A DNA stretch of 7,469 bases from contig PXAQ01000046.1 in the NCBI GenBank assembly GCA_003567095.1, positions 1-7,469 of the forward strand, read 5' to 3'. The notes under the pieces are model-generated. The model had not been told where the DNA came from, ran no database searches, and saw only the letters and a program-made list of their open reading frames with translations. The position numbers were made by a program, and so were the translations under genes. The stretch comes from Phycisphaerae bacterium. Lineage in GTDB: Bacteria > Planctomycetota > Phycisphaerae > Sedimentisphaerales > Anaerohalosphaeraceae. Positions 1 through 7,469 of this stretch are shown here, in pieces. Each line of letters begins with the position of its first letter. The first letter of the stretch is position 1.

Positions 1-584
1 AAGCGCGTCTCGATCAGGCCGGGCACGACGCAGTTGACGCGAATGTGATAGGGGCCGAATTCTTTGGCCATGGCGATGGTCAGGGTATGGACCGCCGCTT
101 TGGCCGCCGCATAGACGCCCGAACCGCTGCCGCCACCGTGATGGCCGGCAACCGAGCCGGTGTTGACAATGCAGCCCCGTGAGGCTTTGAGGGACTCCAG
201 CGCTGCACGCGTGACCAGAAACGTACTTCGTACATTGGTGGCGAATACATCCTCAAAAAAGTCCAGCGACATCTGTGCGATCTCGACCCGCTCGATCAGG
301 GTGCCGGCGTTGTTGACCAGTACGTCGATGCCGCCAGCCTGTTTGACAAACGCCTCGACCATCGCCCGGGCCTGGCTCTCATTGCGCAAATCGGCCCGCA
401 GCAGACAGCCGTCGGTCACCGCCCGGACGTTGTGCAGTGTCCGCTCGGCCCCGTCGGCGGTGCGAAAATAATGCACCCCGACATACGCCCCCTGGGCGGC
501 GAACAATTCGGCCGTCGCTGCCCCGATGCCGCTGCTGGCGCCGGTAACAAGCACCTTTTGACCGCGCAATTCCTGGTACAGCAT
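1..584 (-). CDS. SDR-family NAD(P)-dependent oxidoreductase (partial, C-terminus beyond the left edge)
   Basis: Classical short-chain dehydrogenase/reductase, presumably cytoplasmic and using NAD(H) or NADP(H); the substrate cannot be read from the sequence. The frame is open for 194 codons to the window edge. The Rossmann glycine motif TGASSGIG is at residues 14-21, NNAG at 91-94, the tetrad Asn at 117 (NVRS), the catalytic Ser at 144 (NTGS) and YAAAK at 158-162, with a PG turn at 188-189. About 50-60 residues of the usual 250 are missing, including the substrate loop. The ATG at 584 is chosen because a strong AAAGGGG ribosome-binding site lies 6 bases upstream and the glycine motif is then at the usual depth. 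An ATG at 600 is in another frame. The gene starts 16 bases after the ligA stop, so it is probably co-transcribed with ligA. It resembles 3-oxoacyl-ACP-reductase or glucose-1-dehydrogenase-type SDRs, but that level is a guess. The family call is secure. Confidence 0.93.
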   Translation of the reverse strand, partial: MLYQELRGQKVLVTGASSGIGAATAELFAAQGAYVGVHYFRTADGAERTLHNVRAVTDGCLLRADLRNESQARAMVEAFVKQAGGIDVLVNNAGTLIERVEIAQMSLDFFEDVFATNVRSTFLVTRAALESLKASRGCIVNTGSVAGHHGGGSGSGVYAAAKAAVHTLTIAMAKEFGPYHIRVNCVVPGLIETR

Positions 585-590
585 AATGAT

Positions 591-597
591 CCCCTTT
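591..597 (-). promoter_or_regulatory. Ribosome-binding site of the SDR gene
   Basis: AAAGGGG on the minus strand, 6 bases before the ATG at 584 and directly after the ligA stop (601-603). It decides the start of the SDR gene and suggests translation from the ligA message. Confidence 0.75.
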
Positions 598-600
598 CAT

Positions 601-2910
<2,310 letters not shown>

Positions 2911-2915
2911 TCACA

Positions 2916-3728
2916 CTATCCCCCCGGCGGGACGGTCAACAGTTGCCAGGCGCCGGCCAGGCAGACGGCGACAAACAGGCCGCGGACGATGTGACGGTGC
3001 ATCAGGTGCATCAGGTGGCCGCCAAGAAAGCCGCCCAGCAGGGCTGTTGGGATAATGCAGGCGGCGATATAAAGCGATTCGGAGACGGCAATGCCGTGCC
3101 GGGGCAAGGTGGCGGTCTTGTAGATCGCCCCTATCCAGGCGATGCCGACGATGACCGAGGCCGAATTGCTCATCGCGCGCTTCAGCGGCAGCCGCAGAAA
3201 GAACTGCTGGGCCGGCGTGGCCACCGAGCCGGCCCCAATGCCCAGCAGGCCGGCCGCCAAGCCGGTGATCGCGCCGATGCCGCTTGCGATCCCCTTCAAT
3301 ACCGGCGTTTGATAGGCATCCGGGTCGCTGCCGTTGACGCTGGGCATCGGGGTCGCAAACATCCGCGCCGTGTTATAGACCGCCACCGCGGCCAGATACG
3401 CCCCGAACAGCCGCGCCAGCAGATAGCTGTTGCGCCCGGCGAAAAACGGGATATTGCTCAGCCCTACGCCAAGAACGATGCCAATCATCGCCGCCGGAAT
3501 CATCCGCCACAGCACCGCCGGCACAAGCGTCTTGGCTTTGCGATGTCCGATGATCGAAGCCAGCGCCACGCAAAAGTTACAGATCATCGAAGCCGATTGG
3601 TACAAGTGCTGATCTTCGCCGTAAAACAGCACCAATGCCGGAATCATCACCAGCGAGCCGCCGATGCCGAGCATGCCGCCAAAGACGCCCATCGCCAGAC
3701 CGATGCCGATCAGAACGACGGGGTCCAC
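2916..3728 (-). CDS. TauE/SafE (TSUP) family membrane permease
   Basis: Integral inner-membrane protein of 270 residues, the normal size for the sulfite exporter TauE/SafE family. Characterised members move small organic or sulfur-containing anions such as sulfite, sulfoacetate or taurine-derived products; the substrate here is unknown. The family's two internally related halves are visible. The first has GGMLGIGGSLVMIP at 17-30, the second GLLGIGAGSVATP at 160-172. Hydrophobic segments lie near 4-36, 47-62, 70-95, 101-122, 145-175, 190-205, 217-240 and 248-266. The start is GTG. Its first base is the last base of the trpC TAG stop, and GAGG lies 7 bases upstream within the end of trpC, so translation is probably coupled to trpC. 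A 9-base direct repeat at 2996-3013 encodes HLMHLM near the C-terminus. Family call firm, transport role inferred. Confidence 0.9.
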   Translation of the reverse strand: MDPVVLIGIGLAMGVFGGMLGIGGSLVMIPALVLFYGEDQHLYQSASMICNFCVALASIIGHRKAKTLVPAVLWRMIPAAMIGIVLGVGLSNIPFFAGRNSYLLARLFGAYLAAVAVYNTARMFATPMPSVNGSDPDAYQTPVLKGIASGIGAITGLAAGLLGIGAGSVATPAQQFFLRLPLKRAMSNSASVIVGIAWIGAIYKTATLPRHGIAVSESLYIAACIIPTALLGGFLGGHLMHLMHRHIVRGLFVAVCLAGAWQLLTVPPGG

Positions 3729-4543
3729 TACCCGGCCTCAGCGTCGAACAGTTCGGCAAATTTGGCCGCGATATCCTCGGCCGCGCAGAGCGTCTGACCG
3801 ATCAGCACCCCGCCGATGCCAAGGCGAATCAGTTTTTGCACATCCTCCCGCGTGCGGATGCCGCTTTCGGCGATCAGTTCGCGGCGCTGCTCAACCAGCC
3901 CGGCCAGTCGTCCGGTGGTATTGATATCGACCTTCATCGTCTGCAGGTCGCGATTGTTGATGCCCAGCACGCTGTAATGCTTCTGCGGAAAGCCAAGCAG
4001 GCTTCGCACCTGAAGCAGGGTGTCGGCCTGGTGCACCTCAATGAGCGTCGTCAGCGTCAAATCGCTGGCAAGAATCAGCAGATCAATCAACGCCGAGGGG
4101 GTCAGCGCATCGGCGATCAGCAAGATCGCGTCCGCCCCGGCTGCCCGGGCCTCGTAGACCTGGTAAGCATCGACGATGAAATCTTTTCGCAGCACCGGCA
4201 GCCTGACCGCTTCTTTGACCGCGGTCAGGTACTCCAGCCGACCCTGAAAGAAGGTCTCGTCGGTCAGCACACTGATCGCATCGGCCCCGCAGGCCTCATA
4301 GGTTTGGGCAATCTGCACCGGGTCGAAATCCGGGCGAATCAGCCCGGCCGAGGGTGAGGCCTTTTTGACCTCAGCGATGACGTTCAGACCGCGCCGGTTG
4401 GGCTGGGTGACCGCACGATAAAAGTGGCGGCACCGGGGGCGGCTTTGGGCCTGCTCTTTGAGGGCCTCCAGCGGGGTTTGCGTTTTGCGATCGGCCACCT
4501 GCCGGCGTGTGTTGGCCAGAATTTTCTCGAGAATCGTCGCCAT
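3728..4543 (-). CDS. trpC: Indole-3-glycerol phosphate synthase TrpC
   Basis: Closes the indole ring in tryptophan biosynthesis, converting 1-(2-carboxyphenylamino)-1-deoxyribulose 5-phosphate to indole-3-glycerol phosphate with release of CO2 and water. From the chosen start it has 271 residues, a normal length for this cytoplasmic TIM-barrel enzyme. Catalytic and signature positions are all visible: E58 and K60 in AEVKKASPS, K120 in LRKDFIVD, E169 in IEVH, N196-N197 in LGINNRDL, and E226-S227-G228 near the C-terminus. The ATG at 4543 (MATILEKI) is chosen because it follows the DUF1844 stop by 11 bases and matches the family N-terminus. The open frame extends to 4648, but that part overlaps the upstream gene in another frame. 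No clear ribosome-binding site is seen. No other trp gene is in the window, so the pathway genes are scattered or lie elsewhere. Confidence 0.96.
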   Translation of the reverse strand: MATILEKILANTRRQVADRKTQTPLEALKEQAQSRPRCRHFYRAVTQPNRRGLNVIAEVKKASPSAGLIRPDFDPVQIAQTYEACGADAISVLTDETFFQGRLEYLTAVKEAVRLPVLRKDFIVDAYQVYEARAAGADAILLIADALTPSALIDLLILASDLTLTTLIEVHQADTLLQVRSLLGFPQKHYSVLGINNRDLQTMKVDINTTGRLAGLVEQRRELIAESGIRTREDVQKLIRLGIGGVLIGQTLCAAEDIAAKFAELFDAEAG

Positions 4544-4554
4544 TGCTACCCGGC

Positions 4555-4935
4555 CTATTGTTTGGACAACTGCACAAACGCCATCCGCAATTGACTGAGA
4601 GTCGCCTCGAGCATGGCCGCTTGGTCGGTATCCAGATTGCCTTTGCACTTGGCCTCGAGCATCGCCAGCAAATCGATATTGTACCGGGCCATCTCAAAAT
4701 CCGGCTCAACCTCTTTATCTTTGCTGTCCTCGGTGCGGATCAGCCCCAAGGCATAAAACGCCTGTGTCGCCAGCATACTGACCAGCCCGGCAAAATCGGC
4801 CTGCGGCAGTTGGCGCTCCTGTTTGTCCGTAGAGGCCTTGTCCACTTCTTCTTTGAGGGTTTCTTTTTCTTTCTGTGCCTGTGTTTTCCAGTCTTCGTCG
4901 ATAATCAGTTTTTTCTCTTTGCCTTCATCGGCCAT
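4555..4935 (-). CDS. DUF1844 domain protein
   Basis: Small soluble protein of 126 residues matching the DUF1844 family, whose function is not known to me. The first 45 residues are highly charged (Lys/Glu-rich), probably helical or disordered. The family core runs from about 46 to 122: FAGLVSMLATQAFYALG, then EMARYNIDLLAMLEAKCKGNL, then a final helix with LRMAFV. There is no signal peptide or membrane helix. The ATG at 4935 is chosen because AAAGGA lies 7 bases upstream. An in-frame ATG at 4983 would overlap the end of smpB and lacks such a site. It sits 44 bases after smpB and 11 bases before trpC in the same direction, so it is likely in one operon with them. Confidence 0.85.
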   Translation of the reverse strand: MADEGKEKKLIIDEDWKTQAQKEKETLKEEVDKASTDKQERQLPQADFAGLVSMLATQAFYALGLIRTEDSKDKEVEPDFEMARYNIDLLAMLEAKCKGNLDTDQAAMLEATLSQLRMAFVQLSKQ

Positions 4936-4942
4936 GGTGCTG

Positions 4943-4948
4943 TCCTTT
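4943..4948 (-). promoter_or_regulatory. Ribosome-binding site of the DUF1844 gene
   Basis: AAAGGA on the minus strand, 7 bases before the ATG at 4935. It decides this start over the in-frame ATG at 4983. Confidence 0.7.
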
Positions 4949-4979
4949 CGGTTTGCCGGATGGGACGGAACCCATCGTT

Positions 4980-5450
4980 TCAATTACGTCGAATGCGACT
5001 CATGTCGCGTTTTTGCTCCTTTTCGCGAAGTTTTTGCCGTTTATCGTATTGCCGTTTGCCGTGTGCCAGGCCCAATTCGACCTTGGCCAGCCCCCGGCTG
5101 TTGAAATACACGCTCAGAGGAATTAGCGTAAAGCCGCGCTGCTCGAGTTTGGTGCGGATTTTTTTGATCTGCGCACGATGCAGCAGCAGCTTGCGTTTGC
5201 GCAGCGGGTCATGGTTGACATAGCCGCCCTGGGCATAGGGGGCGATTTTACAGCCGATAAGCCAGCACTGGCCGTCTACAATCCGCGCAAAGGCACCCTC
5301 GAGGTCGCACTGCCCGTTGCGCAGGCTCTTGACCTCGGTGCCGACCAATTGCAGGCCGGCCTCGACCTTTTCGACGATCTCATAGTCATGCCAGGCGCGC
5401 TTATTTCGGGTGACGGTACCGGTGGCAATGGTTGTTTTGCGTTCGGCCAT
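4980..5450 (-). CDS. smpB: SsrA (tmRNA)-binding protein SmpB
   Basis: Binds the tRNA-like part of tmRNA and brings it to stalled ribosomes for trans-translation. At 156 residues it has the usual length. Signature segments are in order: NKRAWHDYEI at 16-25, LVGTEVKSLR at 35-44, IAPY at 69-72 and DPLRKRKLLLH at 81-91. The basic C-terminal tail with GKRQYDKRQ at 131-139 and a Lys/Arg-rich end enters the empty mRNA channel in known SmpB structures. The start at 5450 fits the family N-terminus. There is no recognisable Shine-Dalgarno sequence before it. An extended -10-like TGCTATGAT lies only 8 bases upstream, so the message may be leaderless or nearly so. The tmRNA gene ssrA is not seen in this window. 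It is the first gene of a probable smpB-DUF1844-trpC-permease operon. Confidence 0.97.
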   Translation of the reverse strand: MAERKTTIATGTVTRNKRAWHDYEIVEKVEAGLQLVGTEVKSLRNGQCDLEGAFARIVDGQCWLIGCKIAPYAQGGYVNHDPLRKRKLLLHRAQIKKIRTKLEQRGFTLIPLSVYFNSRGLAKVELGLAHGKRQYDKRQKLREKEQKRDMSRIRRN

Positions 5451-5458
5451 AGGCGGCC

Positions 5459-5486
5459 ATCATAGCAAAACAGCAGAGGTTTGCAA
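5459..5486 (-). promoter_or_regulatory. Probable promoter of smpB with an extended -10
   Basis: On the minus strand TTGCAA (5481-5486), a 16-base spacer, then TATGAT (5459-5464) preceded by TGC, which makes an extended -10. The expected transcription start falls within a base or two of the smpB ATG at 5450. Confidence 0.5.
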
Positions 5487-5534
5487 GACCGAACAAACCA
5501 GCGGTCAATTTGCTCGATTCGACCCAAATGGAGT

Positions 5535-5562
5535 TTGACGGCCGGCCGCTGCGGTGTAAAAT
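5535..5562 (+). promoter_or_regulatory. Probable upstream promoter of the small membrane protein gene
   Basis: TTGACG (5535-5540), a 16-base spacer and TAAAAT (5557-5562): five of six matches in each box. The spacer and the end of the -35 box hold a perfect 10-base palindrome, CGGCCGGCCG (5539-5548), which could be an operator or just G+C-rich sequence. Transcription would start near 5569, giving a leader of about 80 bases. Confidence 0.5.
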
Positions 5563-5607
5563 GGCCCGTGGCGATGTGGTTGCGGATTATAGTCACCACG
5601 TTTTGGC

Positions 5608-5613
5608 TATAAT
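5608..5613 (+). promoter_or_regulatory. Possible second -10 box (TATAAT) for the small membrane protein gene
   Basis: A perfect TATAAT 38 bases before the ATG at 5652. No good -35 box lies at 16-18 bases upstream, so it is weaker evidence than the 5535-5562 pair. It could be a second, activator-dependent promoter or chance. Confidence 0.35.
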
Positions 5614-5640
5614 GGTTTTGTTTCTGACTCTTAAAGAATT

Positions 5641-5646
5641 GAGGAG
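5641..5646 (+). promoter_or_regulatory. Ribosome-binding site of the small membrane protein gene
   Basis: GAGGAG located 5 bases before the ATG at 5652. It is a strong site and supports this short open reading frame as a real gene. Confidence 0.75.
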
Positions 5647-5651
5647 CTGTT

Positions 5652-5927
5652 ATGTTTCGTTTTTCGTATCACGGCGATCCGTTCTCCGATGCGACCAAAA
5701 AAATAGCAACAGGGGCGTTTATAACGGGGCTGCTGCTGATCGGCTTTGGAATGCTGGTCTTTATTTTGCGCGATTTGTTCGCCTTTTTGGCCGCGGCGGT
5801 ATTCTTTCTGGCCGGGTTTTCGGCGATGGGGTATGCCATCCGTCTCTATCTTGCCCGCCACAGGATGAAAAAACACGACGACATCTATCGTAATAATGTC
5901 GAGATTCATTACGACGACGAGTTCTAG
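5652..5927 (+). CDS. Small membrane protein of unknown function, two predicted helices
   Basis: A 91-residue protein that I do not recognise. It has a short polar N-terminus with DPFSDATKK, then two hydrophobic stretches suited to membrane helices (about 18-39 and 42-68) separated by a single Arg-Asp turn. A basic patch (ARHRMKKH, 68-75) follows, then an acidic C-terminus ending DDEF. The positive patch after helix 2 suggests that both ends face the cytoplasm. It is real rather than a shadow because it has a strong ribosome-binding site, promoter-like sequences upstream and no competing gene on the other strand. It is the only plus-strand gene here, divergent from smpB and convergent with the STAS gene, whose stop is 53 bases beyond its own TAG. 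That gap has no convincing terminator. Function unknown. Confidence 0.75.
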   Translation: MFRFSYHGDPFSDATKKIATGAFITGLLLIGFGMLVFILRDLFAFLAAAVFFLAGFSAMGYAIRLYLARHRMKKHDDIYRNNVEIHYDDEF

Positions 5928-5980
5928 CCCTCAAGGTACGGATGCGCTGTTTTATGGCCCGGCGGGCGGTGTTTGACCCA

Positions 5981-6319
5981 TCAATTGCATCCAACCTGCA
6001 TCGAGGCCAGCGCAAGGACCTGATTGTCAACAAACTCAAAGACGTTATCCAGCCCGGTCAAGGTAAAAATGCTCGCTGTTCGGGGTTGAACAGACGAAAA
6101 AATCAGCCTGCCGTCGGTATCATAGAGGGTTTTGCGAAGCTTGAGCAGCTTGGCAATGCTTGAGGAGGTGACAATTTCCACGTCGGCAAAGTCAATAATC
6201 ACATTTTTATCGGGGTGGTCGGCGAGGATGGCAAGGACCGTAGCCAGCTCTTCACCCATATCCGGTTCCGGAGCCAGATTTACGAAAATAATCGACTCTG
6301 ACCAATTTTGAATGCCCAT
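5981..6319 (-). CDS. STAS-domain protein, anti-sigma factor antagonist-like
   Basis: A 112-residue stand-alone STAS domain resembling SpoIIAA/RsbV-type antagonists. These bind a partner anti-sigma kinase when unphosphorylated and release the sigma factor. The core is visible: strand NVIIDFADVEIV at 39-50, then TSSSIAKLLKLRKTL at 51-65, where the phosphorylated Ser of SpoIIAA aligns with S53, and later strands around LIFSSV and the TLTGLDNVFEF segment at 86-96. The usual Asp before the Ser pair is Thr51 and the usual following Gly is Ser54. No partner kinase, phosphatase or sigma factor is in the window, so a partner-switching role is inferred from the fold alone. The start is fixed by AGGAGA 5 bases upstream. 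It lies 101 bases downstream of the DHH gene in the same direction; that gap shows no clear terminator or strong promoter. Confidence 0.85.
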   Translation of the reverse strand: MGIQNWSESIIFVNLAPEPDMGEELATVLAILADHPDKNVIIDFADVEIVTSSSIAKLLKLRKTLYDTDGRLIFSSVQPRTASIFTLTGLDNVFEFVDNQVLALASMQVGCN

Positions 6320-6324
6320 ATCTA

Positions 6325-6330
6325 TCTCCT
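6325..6330 (-). promoter_or_regulatory. Ribosome-binding site of the STAS gene
   Basis: AGGAGA on the minus strand, 5 bases before the ATG at 6319. Confidence 0.75.
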
Positions 6331-6420
6331 GAAGTTAATCGAACACAACAGTATGCTTATCGTCATGGTAACTTGGGCAATTTAGCAGTTTTTGGGTGGG
6401 CTTGAAAAATCTTGGTAAAA

Positions 6421-7446
6421 TCACCGATCAATGAGCTGGTGGGGTTTGGCCGGTTCTGTCACAACCGCCTGGAGAAAACGATTCGTGATGAGTTTTTCAA
6501 GTCTCTCGATTTGTTGCGGGGTTTTGTCCTTGATGCTGATCTGGCCGCCGGCGTAGCCGGGGTGGCCGCCGCCGGCGCCTTTGCGGGCCACAATGCGGTG
6601 CATCACTGTATCGGCGCGAACCTGTTCCTGTTCGGTGCGCAGTGAAAGCCAGAGCTTGGCGCCGCTGAAACCGTAAGCCATCACCCAATTGGTCAGATCG
6701 TCGCGCAAGAGCAAATCCGCCACCTCGGCGATCATATCGGGATTATCGATCGACCCCAGGTTGGTCACCACCGCATTGCCGTACACGTTAGCCTGTTCCA
6801 GTGCGTCGGCGAGCATCTGAAAATAGTCGCGGCGGACTTTACCGCGCTGAATGGAGCTCAGCGCCCGCAGATTGGCAAGGGTAAACAACTCCGTCAGCGC
6901 CTGTATATCGGCCCGCGAGGCATCGCGCCCAAGGTCCTGCGTATCCGAGCGGATGGCATAAAGCATCGCGGTGGCCAGCGGCGTGTCAATTTTGATGTCT
7001 GCGGCCTTGAAATACTCATACAGAATCGTGACCGTCGCGCCGTAGTGCGACCGCACATCGGTAAACCGGCAATGCCGTGTGCGCTGGCGGCAGCGATGGT
7101 GGTCGATGACGATATCCGGCTCGATATTCTCGGGCAGCGCATTGTTGCCGATGCCGGGCTGGGTGTCGACCACGGCGAACAACTCAAACGCCGCCACATC
7201 CAACTGATCCATCTGCCGAAGGTTCAAGCCAAGGTAGCGAACCAGGGCCCGGTTTTCAGCGCGCCCGATGGTGCCGCTGTAAGCGATGGAACATTGGACA
7301 TCCGCCAGTGTGTTGGCCAATTTACGCAGCGCCACCGCGGCGGCAATGGAATCGGGATCAGGATTGTCCTGCATCACAATCAGCATGGTTTTGTGAGGGT
7401 TCAGGACCGCCGTGAGCTGCTGAATTTTAGTTTTCGCTTTTTCCAT
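6421..7446 (-). CDS. DHH/DHHA1 phosphoesterase, NrnA-like
   Basis: A 341-residue cytoplasmic manganese-type phosphoesterase of the DHH family. Relatives degrade very short RNAs (nanoRNase), 3'-phosphoadenosine 5'-phosphate or cyclic dinucleotides; which applies here cannot be decided. Motifs in order: motif I NPDPDSIA at 28-35 with D30 and D32; motif II VVDTQPG with D94; DHH at 115-117; a fourth motif SDTQDLG with D168; and the C-terminal DHHA1 substrate-binding loop GGGHPGYAGG at 292-301. The His that normally opens motif I is Gln26. The last 40 residues follow the GGGH loop as in the family. The ATG at 7446 gives a typical N-terminus, but only a weak CAGG lies before it. The frame is open to the right edge, so an earlier start cannot be excluded. 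It precedes the STAS gene in the same orientation. Confidence 0.9.
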   Translation of the reverse strand: MEKAKTKIQQLTAVLNPHKTMLIVMQDNPDPDSIAAAVALRKLANTLADVQCSIAYSGTIGRAENRALVRYLGLNLRQMDQLDVAAFELFAVVDTQPGIGNNALPENIEPDIVIDHHRCRQRTRHCRFTDVRSHYGATVTILYEYFKAADIKIDTPLATAMLYAIRSDTQDLGRDASRADIQALTELFTLANLRALSSIQRGKVRRDYFQMLADALEQANVYGNAVVTNLGSIDNPDMIAEVADLLLRDDLTNWVMAYGFSGAKLWLSLRTEQEQVRADTVMHRIVARKGAGGGHPGYAGGQISIKDKTPQQIERLEKLITNRFLQAVVTEPAKPHQLIDR

Positions 7447-7469
7447 TTGTTTGCCTGATGTTCCAGATG

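Noticed and set aside
2996..3013. 9-base direct repeat (GGTGCATCA twice) in the permease gene
   Set aside because: Only two copies, in frame, encoding HLMHLM; a short slippage-type repeat without further sign of function.
5957..5967. Inverted repeat GCCCGGCGGGC between the convergent membrane-protein and STAS genes, possible terminator
   Set aside because: The stem is only four or five base pairs with almost no loop, and no T-tract follows on either strand.

Overview
This is a compact, gene-dense bacterial chromosomal window (about 60% G+C where I counted by hand) with nine protein genes: eight on the minus strand and one small gene on the plus strand. There are no transposases, CRISPR arrays, tRNA or rRNA genes that I can support. 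Most of the content is housekeeping: NAD-dependent DNA ligase, the tmRNA partner SmpB, indole-3-glycerol phosphate synthase and a DHH phosphoesterase. The stand-alone STAS protein and the general gene style remind me of Planctomycetota (Phycisphaerae-like), but this is an impression from memory and is low confidence.

Layout, read in the direction of minus-strand transcription (right to left). A DHH/DHHA1 phosphoesterase (7446-6421) is followed by a STAS-domain anti-sigma-factor-antagonist-like protein (6319-5981). A small two-helix membrane protein is encoded on the plus strand (5652-5927), converging on the STAS gene and diverging from smpB. The 201-base gap 5451-5651 holds promoter-like sequences facing both ways. 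From there a run of tightly packed minus-strand genes continues: smpB (5450-4980), a DUF1844 protein (4935-4555), trpC (4543-3728) and a TauE/SafE-type permease (3728-2916) whose GTG start shares one base with the trpC stop. Then ligA (2826-601), with its own promoter-like sequence, and an SDR oxidoreductase that runs off the left edge (584 to <1) and is probably coupled to ligA.

The most unusual object is ligA. Its adenylation, OB, zinc-finger and BRCT parts look ordinary, but the helix-hairpin-helix region carries a tandem duplication: two 64-residue units that align without gaps at about 39% identity, 78 residues apart. The whole duplicated block lies in a sharply bounded A+T-rich patch (about 34% G+C over 901-1260) inside an otherwise roughly 60% G+C gene. 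The second hairpin of each unit has lost its usual Gly-x-Gly. This suggests a mosaic ligase whose DNA-clamping domain has been enlarged or swapped. Lesser oddities are a probable leaderless smpB transcript, a His-to-Gln change in the first metal-binding motif of the DHH phosphoesterase, and a lone trpC coupled to a permease.
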